A stretch of 64,000 nt of DNA from Bacteroidota bacterium (GCA_018267515.1 JAFDYJ010000010.1:1-64000); one strand, 5' to 3'. Numbered from the stretch's first letter, positions 1 through 8,277 are shown. Translations and numbers: made by a program. The notes: a model not told the origin generated them from the sequence alone.

Positions 1-1
1 T

Positions 2-961
2 ATTGAATTTTTCGGAGTGAATAATGGAAAACTCGACATCCTCAAGAAAAAATTTCCACTGCTTAAAATTCTTTCCCGTGGCACCCAGCTCAAGCTGAGT
101 GGTGCACCGGAACAGGTAGGAACTGCCAAAGAAAAAATTGATCTCATAGTTCAATACCTGGAACGGAATGGGCATATGAGTGAAAATTATTTTGAGCAGA
201 TTCTCGGAGGAGATGATGCTGAAAGCATTGATCACTTTGTAGAACGAAATCCGAACGACATCCTGGTATTCGGGCCTAATGGAAAAACAGTACGTGCCCG
301 GACTGCAAACCAGAAGAAACTCGTTCAGGTAGCAGAGAGAAATGATATCGTTTTTGCAATTGGTCCTGCCGGAACAGGAAAAACTTATACAGCCGTTGCA
401 CTGGCAGTACGGGCTTTGAAAAACAAGCAGGTGAAAAAAATAATTCTTACCCGTCCTGCAGTCGAAGCGGGTGAAAGCCTGGGTTTTCTTCCCGGCGACC
501 TTAAAGAAAAAATTGATCCCTACTTACGTCCTCTTTATGATGCGTTGGATGATATGATTCCGGCAGACAAACTGGGCTATTATATGAGTACCCGGGTTAT
601 TGAAATTGCACCCCTGGCTTATATGCGTGGACGGACTTTGGACAATGCCTTTATCATACTGGATGAAGCTCAGAACGCAACAGACCTGCAACTGAAAATG
701 TTTTTAACCCGCATTGGGGCCAATGCCAAAGCAATTATAACCGGAGACATTACACAGGTAGATTTGCCCAGGCACCAGAAAAGCGGTCTTCAGACTGCAG
801 CCCGGATTTTAAGAAATATAGAAGGCATTGCACACATAGAACTGGATGAAGACGACGTAGTGCGTCACCGGTTAGTAAGATCGATTCTGAGAGCCTACGA
901 AAAGGAAAGAAAAGATATTCAGAAAGAATCTTCTCATGGAAAAGAACAGGAACAGGATTAA
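2..961 (+). CDS. phoH: PhoH-like ATPase, 5' end cut by window edge
   Basis: PhoH family P-loop ATPase; the family is cytoplasmic and linked to RNA metabolism and stress, but its reaction is poorly defined. Walker A GPAGTGKT lies near base 362 and Walker B FIILDEAQ near base 650. The N-terminal 50 residues resemble the KH-like region seen in Bacteroidota PhoH. The frame is open to the left edge (from base 2, IEFFGVNNGK). A GTG at 17 is in frame, but the residues before it look like family sequence, so the true start is probably outside the window and the gene is truncated only by the window boundary. It is followed 30 bases later by a lipoprotein gene on the same strand, so it may head an operon with crcB. 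Family assignment is secure; role is family knowledge only. Confidence 0.93.
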   Translation: MEFFGVNNGKLDILKKKFPLLKILSRGTQLKLSGAPEQVGTAKEKIDLIVQYLERNGHMSENYFEQILGGDDAESIDHFVERNPNDILVFGPNGKTVRARTANQKKLVQVAERNDIVFAIGPAGTGKTYTAVALAVRALKNKQVKKIILTRPAVEAGESLGFLPGDLKEKIDPYLRPLYDALDDMIPADKLGYYMSTRVIEIAPLAYMRGRTLDNAFIILDEAQNATDLQLKMFLTRIGANAKAIITGDITQVDLPRHQKSGLQTAARILRNIEGIAHIELDEDDVVRHRLVRSILRAYEKERKDIQKESSHGKEQEQD

Positions 962-991
962 CCCTCACGGAACTTTCTGTAAATTGCAGAA

Positions 992-1447
992 ATGAAAAAG
1001 AAAAACCTGATACTTTTTTTATCCCTGCTTATTATTGCCGGGAGCTGTAATACCAATTCCGGAAATGAAAAAAAAGCAGAAAACGATATTGATGCAGCAA
1101 GAGATTTTATCCGTGCTGCCCTGGACGGAAAATTTGAACAGGCAAGAACCTACATGCTCTCCGATTCTTCGAATAACCAGTACCTCGATGCAGTGGAGCG
1201 TAACTATCAAAAAATGCCTGACACCACAAAAAGCGGCTACCAGGAATCATCCATCAATATTCATCTCGTAAATCCGGTAAATGATTCAACCACTGTTGTT
1301 GTTTACTCTAATTCATTTATGAAAAAAAGAGACACACTGCAGGTTCGCAAAATCAATCAGCAATGGCTGGTTGATTTGAAATATATTTTCGAGCACAACA
1401 GGGATACACTTTACAATAAGAACAACAAGATAGATACAGTGCAATGA
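992..1447 (+). CDS. Small lipoprotein, DUF4878-like
   Basis: A 151-residue predicted lipoprotein. The N-terminus is a lysine-rich start, a hydrophobic stretch and a lipobox ending AGSC near residue 19, so it should be lipid-anchored in the cell envelope. The mature part begins with a charged helix (DIDAARDFIRAALDGKF) and then alternating strands, a pattern typical of DUF4878/NTF2-like lipoproteins; this is a resemblance and not proof. No catalytic motif is visible. Its stop codon overlaps the crcB start (ATGA at 1444), which points to translational coupling with the fluoride channel gene. Substrate and partner are unknown. Confidence 0.8.
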   Translation: MKKKNLILFLSLLIIAGSCNTNSGNEKKAENDIDAARDFIRAALDGKFEQARTYMLSDSSNNQYLDAVERNYQKMPDTTKSGYQESSINIHLVNPVNDSTTVVVYSNSFMKKRDTLQVRKINQQWLVDLKYIFEHNRDTLYNKNNKIDTVQ

Positions 1448-1821
1448 TCAAAAATATGCTACTGATAGGATTAGGCGGGGGCATCGGCAGCATTGCCCGC
1501 TATTGGTGTCAAAAATGGTTTGCCGATAATTTTCAGCATCCTTTTCCCTGGGGAACATTTACTGTAAATATCCTGGGATGTTTTCTCATAGGTGTTTTTT
1601 ATGCTATTGCAGAAAAATCCTCTCTCCTTTCACCGCAAACAAGATTGTTTTTAATCACCGGGCTTTGCGGAGGATTTACAACTTTTTCCACTTTTGCGTT
1701 TGAAAACATGAACCTGTTGCGCAGCGGCGATGTTGCTTATGGCATATTGTATATTACCTCCAGTGTTGTACTCGGCATAGGGGCAGTATTTGCAGGTATT
1801 GGCATCATTAAATTATTATAG
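1444..1821 (+). CDS. crcB: Fluoride channel CrcB/Fluc
   Basis: CrcB/Fluc is a small inner-membrane channel that works as an antiparallel dimer and lets toxic fluoride leave the cytoplasm. The 125-residue length fits a one-domain Fluc. Visible signatures are GGGIGSIARYW at the N-terminus, GTFTVNILGCF in the second helix, and GGFTTFSTFAFE in the third, which holds the phenylalanine and serine/threonine residues that line the pore in the family. Four hydrophobic helices are apparent. It overlaps the lipoprotein stop by four bases and is followed after one base by a DUF190 gene, a common pairing for crcB. I see no fluoride riboswitch directly upstream; the gene lies inside an apparent operon. Confidence 0.95.
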   Translation: MIKNMLLIGLGGGIGSIARYWCQKWFADNFQHPFPWGTFTVNILGCFLIGVFYAIAEKSSLLSPQTRLFLITGLCGGFTTFSTFAFENMNLLRSGDVAYGILYITSSVVLGIGAVFAGIGIIKLL

Positions 1822-1822
1822 T

Positions 1823-2170
1823 ATGGAACTGCAGGGGCAATCTAAATTATTACGCATCTTCCTTGGTGAAGCAGATCGTATCGGCCATACCTTGCTTTAT
1901 GAAGCAATCTTAACTGCTGCAAAAGAAAAAGGGTTGGCAGGCGGAACTGCCATGAAAGGTATCATGTCTTTTGGAGCCAGCACCCGGATTCACAGGGCAA
2001 GGTTGATTGAGCTTTCAGAAGATTTGCCTATCGTGGTGGAAATAGTAGATACCGCAGAAAAAATTGATCATTTTATAAATGTCGTCAATGATTTATTTGA
2101 GCAATGCGGCCGTGGAGGTTTGATTACTGTTGAAAAAGTTGATGTACTTTATTATAAAGGAAAAAAATAA
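1823..2170 (+). CDS. DUF190 family protein
   Basis: A 115-residue DUF190 protein, a PII-like ferredoxin-fold family often encoded beside crcB and thought to modulate fluoride tolerance, though its mechanism is not settled. Recognisable parts are the start LLRIFLGEADR, the central motif GLAGGTAMKGIMSFG, and IVVEIVDTAEKIDHF. No signal peptide or membrane segment is seen, so it should be cytoplasmic. An in-frame ATG at 1790 lies inside crcB, but the ATG at 1823 is directly after the crcB stop and gives the usual family N-terminus, so it is chosen here. Confidence 0.88.
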   Translation: MELQGQSKLLRIFLGEADRIGHTLLYEAILTAAKEKGLAGGTAMKGIMSFGASTRIHRARLIELSEDLPIVVEIVDTAEKIDHFINVVNDLFEQCGRGGLITVEKVDVLYYKGKK

Positions 2171-2253
2171 TTTCATTCCTTGTAATTCTCAAATAGCCGT
2201 AGATGCCACTATTGAATTCCGGTTTTGAATTTTAGCAGAACAACCAGAACTAA

Positions 2254-2261
2254 TACCTTTG
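2254..2261 (+). promoter_or_regulatory. Promoter -7 box (TAnnTTTG) for ppa
   Basis: TACCTTTG followed by CA lies 16 bases before the ppa start and matches the Bacteroidota -7 consensus TAnnTTTG. A TTTG at 2224 could be the -33 element, but the spacing is long. It fits ppa having its own promoter after a 107-base gap. Confidence 0.55.
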
Positions 2262-2277
2262 CACCTACAATTTTATT

Positions 2278-2820
2278 ATGCAAACAGTCAGTCATCCATG
2301 GCATGGTCTTCATTATGGCGATAAAGCGCCGGATATAGTGAATGCATTAATCGAAATCCCACAGGGATCACGTTCCAAATATGAAGTGGATAAAACCAGC
2401 GGCTTGCTGAAGCTGGATCGTGTTATTTATTCTTCTTTTCACTATCCGATCAATTATGGATTTATTCCTCAAACGCTGGGCAGGGATGGTGATCCGTTGG
2501 ATATTTTAGTGCTCTGCTCCCAATCGCTCCAACCTCTTTGCGTTGTGGAAGCTACCGTTATCGGCAATATGCAAATGATAGATACAGGAGTGCAGGATGA
2601 TAAAATTATTGCTGTTGCAGCAAAAGATCCATCGGTAAATCATTATACCAAAGTGGAAGAGCTACCCAACCATTTTTTACTGGAATTAAAAAATTTCTTT
2701 GAGCAATACAAAGTATTGGAGAACAAAAAGGTGGATATTGACAATTTCCAGGATAAAAAGACAGCCTGTATTGTAATTGATGAAGCGATTGAACTTTATA
2801 AAAAGAATTTCAAAAAATAA
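2278..2820 (+). CDS. ppa: Inorganic pyrophosphatase, family I
   Basis: Soluble cytoplasmic pyrophosphatase that hydrolyses pyrophosphate to two phosphates with Mg2+, pulling biosynthetic reactions forward. The 180-residue length is normal for the bacterial hexameric enzyme. The family signature DGDPLDILV, which holds the metal-binding aspartates, is present about one third into the protein, after the KYEVDK and YPINYGFIPQT motifs of the active site. The ATG at 2278 follows a good TAnnTTTG promoter box. It stands apart from the crcB operon upstream. Confidence 0.96.
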   Translation: MQTVSHPWHGLHYGDKAPDIVNALIEIPQGSRSKYEVDKTSGLLKLDRVIYSSFHYPINYGFIPQTLGRDGDPLDILVLCSQSLQPLCVVEATVIGNMQMIDTGVQDDKIIAVAAKDPSVNHYTKVEELPNHFLLELKNFFEQYKVLENKKVDIDNFQDKKTACIVIDEAIELYKKNFKK

Positions 2821-2833
2821 TTTTTGTGGAAAA

Positions 2834-2842
2834 TAAATTCGG
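2834..2842 (+). promoter_or_regulatory. Promoter-like box TAAATTCGG
   Basis: TAAATTCGG ends four bases before the chosen ATG of the TSUP permease. The same or a one-base variant box precedes genes at 33676, 40042 and 58240. If it is a -7 element the transcript would be nearly leaderless. Confidence 0.4.
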
Positions 2843-2846
2843 AAAA

Positions 2847-3248
2847 ATGAATGCTGAAGTAATAATAATCCTGATTTTAATAGGTATAGCCTCAGGTGTA
2901 TTAAGCGGATTAGTAGGCGTTGGCGGAGGGATTATTATAGTTCCTTCACTTATCTTTTTCCTGGGTTATAGCCAGCATGAAGCACAGGGAACTTCCCTGG
3001 GATTATTATTGCTTCCTATCGGCATTCTTGCCGTTCTCAATTATTATAAAAGCGGGTATATCGATATAAAAGCTGTAGCAGTAATGACATTTGCATTTGT
3101 AGTGGGAGGCTGGTTGGGTAGTAAGCTTGCTGTTTCTATTTCAGAAGATAATCTTAAAAAGATTTTTGCAGTCATTCTTTTTTACACTGCCATCAGAATG
3201 TTAGACTGGGATACTGCATTCCTGAAATGGATAAAAGGGATTTTTTAA
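2847..3248 (+). CDS. Half-size TSUP (TauE/SafE) permease
   Basis: A 133-residue integral membrane protein of the TSUP family, which moves sulfur-containing or other organic anions. It has the family glycine-rich motif GVLSGLVGVGGGIIIVPSL in the first helix and about four hydrophobic helices, one half of the usual eight-helix TSUP protein; half-size members probably act as dimers. The substrate cannot be read from sequence. A GTG at 2826 would add seven residues, but the ATG at 2847 starts directly at the hydrophobic region and is preferred. The next gene follows after 12 bases. Confidence 0.85.
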   Translation: MNAEVIIILILIGIASGVLSGLVGVGGGIIIVPSLIFFLGYSQHEAQGTSLGLLLLPIGILAVLNYYKSGYIDIKAVAVMTFAFVVGGWLGSKLAVSISEDNLKKIFAVILFYTAIRMLDWDTAFLKWIKGIF

Positions 3249-3260
3249 ACTCATCCGGCA

Positions 3261-3890
3261 TTGAAAAAAATACTTCTCTCGCTTCTTTTAATATTATTCG
3301 CCGGTCATTGTATTGCACAGCAGGTATTGGAACAGGTAGCAGCCAATTATTTCAGATCGAATCCTTTCAACCAGGAAATCAGCAGTTTTCTTCAACACCT
3401 TACCCAGGATCCCACACTATTAAATGTCACTCAACTCAAACGGACAGATACTTCTTTGTTCTATTTCAGGGGAGAATATCAAAACCATAACCCCTTTTTC
3501 TTTAAAGCTAAAAGGACTGAAGTAATTTTTGCAGAGGAAGTAATTGTATTGAATGACTCCTTGAAGTTAGTGGATACCGTTTTCAGTTACCAGGTAGCAG
3601 GTTACACAGGAGAAGGAAAGGATGGAAGAGATGAAGTAGAAGAGGAATTTAAACGCTTTGGACGCAGATACCACAAGAAATTCTATCAAAATGATATTAC
3701 TGAATTAAAATCAGCGTCAGAAGTTTACGGAAGAATACAAAATTATTTTAATGATTTTTCCTTTTTATCACCTTTGTCAGTTGCCTGGCAAAAGATCAGC
3801 ACCCGCCACGAAAATGTCTTTGTAATCACATTACGTTTTAAAGCCAGTGATAACTGGGCCGTATTACCAATAACGCCGGATGGTTTTTAA
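3261..3890 (+). CDS. Secreted protein of unknown function
   Basis: I do not recognise this 209-residue protein. It begins with a clear signal peptide (KKILLSLLLILFAGHCIAQ, then QVLEQ), so it is exported to the periplasm or beyond. The start must be TTG at 3261, since no ATG or GTG lies between it and the signal peptide. The mature part is mixed, with a charged middle (EVEEEFKRFGRRYHKKF) and predicted strands near the C-terminus. It follows the TSUP permease by 12 bases and may be cotranscribed. Its last 27 bases overlap the 3' end of the convergent NlpC/P60 gene. Confidence 0.72.
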   Translation: MKKILLSLLLILFAGHCIAQQVLEQVAANYFRSNPFNQEISSFLQHLTQDPTLLNVTQLKRTDTSLFYFRGEYQNHNPFFFKAKRTEVIFAEEVIVLNDSLKLVDTVFSYQVAGYTGEGKDGRDEVEEEFKRFGRRYHKKFYQNDITELKSASEVYGRIQNYFNDFSFLSPLSVAWQKISTRHENVFVITLRFKASDNWAVLPITPDGF

Positions 3891-4628
3891 CCGGTGCGTT
3901 CTCTTTCCTGTTTCTGAATTATAGATTCCACTTTCTGTGATAGTATCTATTCTCACTCTTCCTGAAGAATGAATAATCTTCTTATTGCTGAGCAATATGC
4001 CTACATGAACGATTTCCTCTTTATCATCAAAAAAAGCAAGATCGCCGGTAACAGCATCTTCCAGTCTTTTGATCTTTGTTCCTTTCCCGGCTTGTTGCCA
4101 GGCATCACGGGGAAGGTCTATCCCAAGCACTTTGAAAATATTTTTTGCAAGGCCGCTGCAGTCCACTCCGAAAACTGTCCGCCCTCCCCACATATAGGGG
4201 ACATTCAACCATTGTACAGAATAATTTTTTAATGCTTCTGTATTGGAACGGATTTCATCTCTCTTTACCCTGTTTCCGGAAAAACGATATTCCAGGGTGC
4301 CAAATTTTCCCATTGCTTTGTCAAAGCCCGGCAAAGAAGATCCGAACGGAATATGCATGATCTGATCTCCCACTGTTATCGTGTTAAATAATTCACCTGT
4401 TACCCAGGGATTAAATTGCAGGGCGGTGTTTTTATCAATTTCTTCCAGGTGTGAAACAGTGATCCAACCCTCATAATTGTCCGTGACAGTCCGGATCCGG
4501 GCCCATTTCTTTCCCTGTTCCAAAACCCTCATTGTTTCACCAAACAATAACTGGTTGACCATTTCATTTTTATGAGAAGCTTTTTTCCGCACCGGTGAGG
4601 CAGGTACTTTACAGGCAGCAAATTCCAT
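3864..4628 (-). CDS. SH3b-NlpC/P60 peptidase, YkfC-like
   Basis: Cysteine peptidase of the NlpC/P60 family, probably a gamma-D-glutamyl-L-diamino acid endopeptidase acting on muropeptides. Residues 1-65 form an SH3b-like domain (ARIRTVTDNYEGWI), residues 66-130 a second small domain, and 135-254 the catalytic domain. Candidate catalytic residues are C157 in GVDCSGL, H208 in VHVGI and H220 in IIHSSG. There is no signal peptide, which favours cytoplasmic muropeptide recycling as in Bacillus YkfC over wall hydrolysis. A TTG two codons upstream is possible; ATG at 4628 is chosen, and a TTACTTTG box lies 15 bases upstream. The 3' end overlaps the convergent gene at 3261-3890. Confidence 0.88.
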   Translation of the reverse strand: MEFAACKVPASPVRKKASHKNEMVNQLLFGETMRVLEQGKKWARIRTVTDNYEGWITVSHLEEIDKNTALQFNPWVTGELFNTITVGDQIMHIPFGSSLPGFDKAMGKFGTLEYRFSGNRVKRDEIRSNTEALKNYSVQWLNVPYMWGGRTVFGVDCSGLAKNIFKVLGIDLPRDAWQQAGKGTKIKRLEDAVTGDLAFFDDKEEIVHVGILLSNKKIIHSSGRVRIDTITESGIYNSETGKRTHRLKTIRRYW

Positions 4629-4643
4629 GATCAATATTTAACT

Positions 4644-4651
4644 CAAAGTAA
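4644..4651 (-). promoter_or_regulatory. Promoter -7 box for the NlpC/P60 gene
   Basis: Reads TTACTTTG on the minus strand, one base off TAnnTTTG, and ends 15 bases before the ATG at 4628. Confidence 0.45.
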
Positions 4652-4727
4652 AAAAACTCCCGGAAAAATATTGTGAAAATATATTACGAATGCATCTATT
4701 TAAAAGCAAAATGATTATTTTCCATTG

Positions 4728-5312
4728 GTGAATACAGAACATAATCCCCAACTGACCGATCAGCAGCTGCTGAAGCATTTTTACTCCGACCGCAATAAGG
4801 AATGGCTGGGCACCTTGCTTCAGCGATATACATTACTGCTGCTGGGCGTCTGCATGAAATATTTAAAAAATGAAGAACAGGCAAAAGACAGTGTGCAACA
4901 GATTTTCTTAAAAGTGATAACTGAACTTGAAAAATATAAAGTGGAATACTTTAAGTCCTGGATTTATATGGTAGCTAAAAATCATTGCTTAATGATCCTG
5001 AGAGAAAGGCAGGGAAAAATTCCTGCCGAACTTACTGACCGGATGACGATTGCTGCAGAGGAAGATAGCGAAAAGCAGGATTTATGGAAAGCTGACCATA
5101 CCCTTGAATTGATGCAGGCGTCGTTGAAGGAATTAAATGCTGAGCAGCAACAATGTGTAACTTTGTTTTACCTGAACAAAAAAAGCTACCAGGAAATCAG
5201 TGAAATGACGGGTTACAGCCGGTCTCAGGTTAAAAGTCACATTCAAAACGGGAAACGCAATCTTCGTATCCTGATAACCAATAAACAAAAAGAAGAAAAA
5301 AGAAACGTCTGA
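4728..5312 (+). CDS. ECF-type RNA polymerase sigma factor
   Basis: A sigma-70 family extracytoplasmic-function sigma factor of about 194 residues. Region 2 spans roughly residues 30-95, with LLGVCMKYLKNEEQAKDSVQQ and the conserved W of FKSWIYMVAKN; region 4 is the helix-turn-helix near residues 125-180 (LNAEQQQCVTLFYLN, then SYQEISEMTGYS). Only GTG (4728) or TTG (4725) is available as a start. The next gene begins one base after the stop and encodes a small membrane protein that is probably its anti-sigma partner. It is divergent from the NlpC/P60 gene. The target regulon cannot be told from this window. Confidence 0.92.
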   Translation: MNTEHNPQLTDQQLLKHFYSDRNKEWLGTLLQRYTLLLLGVCMKYLKNEEQAKDSVQQIFLKVITELEKYKVEYFKSWIYMVAKNHCLMILRERQGKIPAELTDRMTIAAEEDSEKQDLWKADHTLELMQASLKELNAEQQQCVTLFYLNKKSYQEISEMTGYSRSQVKSHIQNGKRNLRILITNKQKEEKRNV

Positions 5313-5313
5313 A

Positions 5314-5673
5314 ATGCAGGAAAACTATAAAGAAATATTATCACACCTCTCCACAGAAATAGACCAGGAAACATTATTGCTATACCTGCAGGGGAAACTC
5401 ACAGAAGAAAAAAAACATGAAGTTGAAAAGAAACTGCTGGAAAATGAGTTTGCCGGCGATGCGATGGAGGGATTGCAGCAATTTAAAGACAAACAACAAC
5501 TACCGCTGACCGTTGAAATGCTGAATCATAATCTCAGGAAAAAACTCGGACAGAAAAAGAGACGTCGGCAAAAAATGCAGTTTAAAGATCAACCCTGGAT
5601 TTATATTACAATCTTTATATTAATTCTGCTGATTATTATCAGTTATATTGTAATTCATAAGATGTCTCAATAA
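5314..5673 (+). CDS. Tail-anchored probable anti-sigma partner
   Basis: A 119-residue protein with a soluble N-terminal helix-rich part (LLYLQGKLTEEKKHEVEKKL), a basic stretch (KKRRRQK) and one transmembrane helix near residues 95-115. The N-terminal pattern resembles small domains found beside ECF sigma genes in Bacteroidota. No zinc-binding HxxxCxxC motif of the classic anti-sigma fold is present. It begins one base after the sigma factor stop, so coexpression is nearly certain. Anti-sigma function is inferred from position and topology, not shown by a motif. Confidence 0.75.
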   Translation: MQENYKEILSHLSTEIDQETLLLYLQGKLTEEKKHEVEKKLLENEFAGDAMEGLQQFKDKQQLPLTVEMLNHNLRKKLGQKKRRRQKMQFKDQPWIYITIFILILLIIISYIVIHKMSQ

Positions 5674-5848
5674 TTACTTCATCCTTTCTTTTAGCTTTTG
5701 TCACCAGGCTGTGAATTTCATATCTATTTTGCACCATTTTTCCACTATTTTCCGGCTAATATGAAATTAATATTAACTTATTTCAACTCAGAAGAAAATA
5801 GGTAAAAGCATAGTACCTTAAGCCTTCATTCTAATTTAAAATTCCGAT

Positions 5849-6331
5849 ATGATGCAATGGAAGTCAGCAAACTCTACGACCGGACAAAAGGAATACGTTT
5901 TACTTCATAATAACAAAAAAGCAATGACCCTGACTTTTCACTCAGAAACAAATGCTGCCAGGGTACAGGCATCGGGAGAAAAAAGAGTTTTCCAGATCAG
6001 GAAAGAAGGTTTTATCCGAAACAGGACAGTCATACGAAATGAATATGGAATATTATTGGGCCAGCTTCGTTCGGAAGGCAGGGAGAATTTTATAGAAATC
6101 AATAATGAAAAGTTTTTCTATACTATCCAAAACAATCCGTATCCTGAAGTTATTATTTACAAAGAACCCGATAAAAAATCTGTAGCCGTATGCTCACTTA
6201 ACCTGGAGACGGCTCATTTTAGCAAAAACAAAGCATTACCTGCCGGTTTAGAATCTGGCCTGCTGCTTTCATTGTGCTGGTACCTGGCAACTCCTGTAAA
6301 AAAAGAAAGATCGGTATCTGTTGCAGTATAA
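5849..6331 (+). CDS. Hypothetical protein, possible LURP/tubby-like fold
   Basis: I do not recognise this 160-residue protein with confidence. The middle has repeating short strands with the pattern of tubby/LURP-like barrels (FQIRKEGF, then NEYGILLGQL, then FFYTI), and a hydrophobic stretch near residues 132-148 (GLLLSLCWYL) follows, which is how the central helix of that fold looks. No signal peptide. Two adjacent ATGs at 5849 and 5852 could start it. It stands alone, 175 bases after the sigma operon, and meets the convergent Mur ligase gene with only 11 bases between stops. Function unknown. Confidence 0.7.
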   Translation: MMQWKSANSTTGQKEYVLLHNNKKAMTLTFHSETNAARVQASGEKRVFQIRKEGFIRNRTVIRNEYGILLGQLRSEGRENFIEINNEKFFYTIQNNPYPEVIIYKEPDKKSVAVCSLNLETAHFSKNKALPAGLESGLLLSLCWYLATPVKKERSVSVAV

Positions 6332-6342
6332 GTCCTGAAAAA

Positions 6343-7719
6343 TTAAAGTTCCGCCAGGATTTTTTTCCCGAATTCTTCCAGCGAGGGATCCCTTGCCCCC
6401 ATCAGCAGGAGCACACAATCACCGGTTAAATGTGATCGTACTTCTCTTAAAAAATTATTCCTGTCTTCCACAAAAAACGCAGGCTTATTTAATGCTTTCA
6501 GATCTAAAATCAAATCGTGGGCAGAAATAGTTTTCTCGGCTGTACCACCCGCATAAAAAATTTCACTCATCCATATTTCATCAGCCGGTCGCAATGCTTT
6601 TGAAATCTCTTCAACAAACTCATTTCTAAGAAAACGGGTAGGCCCGTATCCGTGTGGTTGAAACCAGGCTATCACTTTTGAAGCAACCGGTTGACAAGAC
6701 CGGATGGCAGCTGAACACTTTACCGGGTTATGTGCAAAATCATCAATAACCCAAATTCCTCTTTTATTTCCCAATACCTGGCTACGACGGTAGATTCCTT
6801 TATAGTTTCGTAAAGCAGCAGCACAGGTAGGCAGGTCAACTCCCAGCAGATTAGCGGTAGCAGCCGCCGCTATTGCATTTTCCATATTATGTTTTCCCAA
6901 TATTTCCAGTTCAAATGCCACCCCATTGACTTTAAAATAAATTTTCATTCCCTCCTGTCTGAAATCAGATGCCCGGTATGCAGCGTTTGAATCAGGATCC
7001 AAAGAAAAATCATGTTCACTATCCTGGGAAAGTGTTTTAGCAAGGTGATTGGATTGATTGACGATAAATATTCTGCAATTCTTTTTAAATATTGAAAATA
7101 TCTCCATCAATGCTTCTATTTCTTTGTGATCTTTATCTACATTCAGCAATACACCCAACTCAGGATGATATTGAACAATGGAGCCATCACTTTCATCGGC
7201 TTCGATCACCAACAAATCACTTTCTCCCACTTTAGCATTTCCAATTTTTCCCTTTTGTATAAGACTGATCAATCCGGCTCCACTGATGATTCCCGGTTTC
7301 AATCCTGCAAATTCCAGAATATCGAAAAGCATAGCGCTGGTGGTACTCTTGCCACTGGTACCTCCTATTGCAATTGTCTTTTTACTTTTTGCAATCAGAG
7401 CCAGCAATTCTGCCCGTTTGATTACCGGGATGTTTAATTGCTTTGCTCTTTGCATTTCGATAACGGTATCTTCTACAGCGGTGGATGCAACAATAAGATC
7501 TGTTTCATTGGAAATTCCATCCCCATTTTGTAAAAAACAATGAATCCCTTCTTCTTCCAGTTTTTCCTGTATTTCATTACGTTCCTCCGGTTTAAAAAAG
7601 CGGTCGCTGCCTGATACATTTTTACCCAATCCTCTCAGGTATTGAGCCAGGGCACTCATTCCACTGCCGGCAATTCCGATAAAAAAAGGGCTTTTAAAAT
7701 CATTAAGAGAAGTAATCAT
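6343..7719 (-). CDS. Orphan MurC-like Mur ligase
   Basis: Mur ligase family enzyme, 458 residues, ATP-dependent amide ligase. Three domains are visible: an N-terminal UDP-binding Rossmann domain (FFIGIAGSGMSALAQYLRGL), a central ATPase with P-loop GGTSGKSTTSAM, and a C-terminal domain with DDFAHNP and WFQPHGYGPTRF. These match MurC in order, but several positions differ: the MurC P-loop is usually GTHGKTTT and the C-terminal motif FQPHRYSRT. It is away from any dcw cell-wall cluster, so it is probably a paralog and not the essential MurC. Mpl, which reattaches recycled tripeptide to UDP-MurNAc, is an alternative role and would suit the YkfC-like peptidase 2 kb upstream. Confidence 0.82.
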   Translation of the reverse strand: MITSLNDFKSPFFIGIAGSGMSALAQYLRGLGKNVSGSDRFFKPEERNEIQEKLEEEGIHCFLQNGDGISNETDLIVASTAVEDTVIEMQRAKQLNIPVIKRAELLALIAKSKKTIAIGGTSGKSTTSAMLFDILEFAGLKPGIISGAGLISLIQKGKIGNAKVGESDLLVIEADESDGSIVQYHPELGVLLNVDKDHKEIEALMEIFSIFKKNCRIFIVNQSNHLAKTLSQDSEHDFSLDPDSNAAYRASDFRQEGMKIYFKVNGVAFELEILGKHNMENAIAAAATANLLGVDLPTCAAALRNYKGIYRRSQVLGNKRGIWVIDDFAHNPVKCSAAIRSCQPVASKVIAWFQPHGYGPTRFLRNEFVEEISKALRPADEIWMSEIFYAGGTAEKTISAHDLILDLKALNKPAFFVEDRNNFLREVRSHLTGDCVLLLMGARDPSLEEFGKKILAEL

Positions 7720-7723
7720 GCTG

Positions 7724-7731
7724 CAAAGAAA
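7724..7731 (-). promoter_or_regulatory. Possible promoter box for the Mur ligase gene
   Basis: Reads TTTCTTTG followed by CAG on the minus strand and ends four bases before the ATG. The match to TAnnTTTG is imperfect; if used, the mRNA would start at or very near the start codon. Confidence 0.3.
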
Positions 7732-7743
7732 AGATAATCCGTT

Positions 7744-8259
7744 TTACAGATTTTTATTTTTACGTTCAGTTCTCAACATTTCAGGAAAACCCAGTTTTTT
7801 TGACAATGATGAAACTGCCATTGCAATTCTTTTTGTTCGTGTTTGTTCGGTTTTGGCGGATTCAATCCATTTGCTATAATAATCCTGATGCGATTTGGGA
7901 AGGGCACGAAAATAGGATTCACCCTCAGGCTCATCGTTCAAACATTCAAGAAAATCTTTATTAAGCTGATACAAATCCTGATCTTCTTCCAATTGTACTT
8001 TTATCATCGCACCTTTATTTTTCCGGATACCCTTTCTCATCGCCTTGTTTAAGGCCATAATAAAACTACCACCTCCCATTGGTAATAAGGCTATATATTT
8101 AATGCTGTACTGATCCAGTTTTCCTTTCACCCGGAACGATTTCTTGCTACCGGGTTTCAGTTTCTTTGCAAGGTCTATCGGGATTTCAATATAGGTCCAC
8201 CCTGTTTTTTCACCTTGTTCACCAAACTGCTTAATAATGGCTGTAAACCGAACGATCAT
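7744..8259 (-). CDS. DUF1905/YdeI-like protein
   Basis: A 171-residue cytoplasmic protein with two parts. Residues 1-90 match the DUF1905 pattern (TGWTYIEIP, then FRVKGKLDQY and ALLPMGGGSFIMALN), and residues 100-165 match the C-terminal YdeI/OmpD-associated region (FLECLNDEPE, then LPKSHQDYYSKWIESAK, then TRTKRIAMAV). The biochemical function is not established; some YdeI relatives are named for bacteriocin protection. It lies 24 bases upstream of the Mur ligase on the same strand and has a TAAGTTTG promoter box just before its ATG. Confidence 0.85.
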   Translation of the reverse strand: MIVRFTAIIKQFGEQGEKTGWTYIEIPIDLAKKLKPGSKKSFRVKGKLDQYSIKYIALLPMGGGSFIMALNKAMRKGIRKNKGAMIKVQLEEDQDLYQLNKDFLECLNDEPEGESYFRALPKSHQDYYSKWIESAKTEQTRTKRIAMAVSSLSKKLGFPEMLRTERKNKNL

Positions 8260-8269
8260 AAAATTGAAA

Positions 8270-8277
8270 CAAACTTA
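8270..8277 (-). promoter_or_regulatory. Promoter -7 box (TAnnTTTG) for the YdeI-like gene
   Basis: TAAGTTTG on the minus strand matches TAnnTTTG exactly and ends 10 bases before the start at 8259. Confidence 0.5.

Noticed and set aside
1444..1821. Fluoride riboswitch in front of crcB
   Set aside because: crcB starts inside the end of the preceding gene, leaving no leader, and no matching structure is obvious before the operon within this window.
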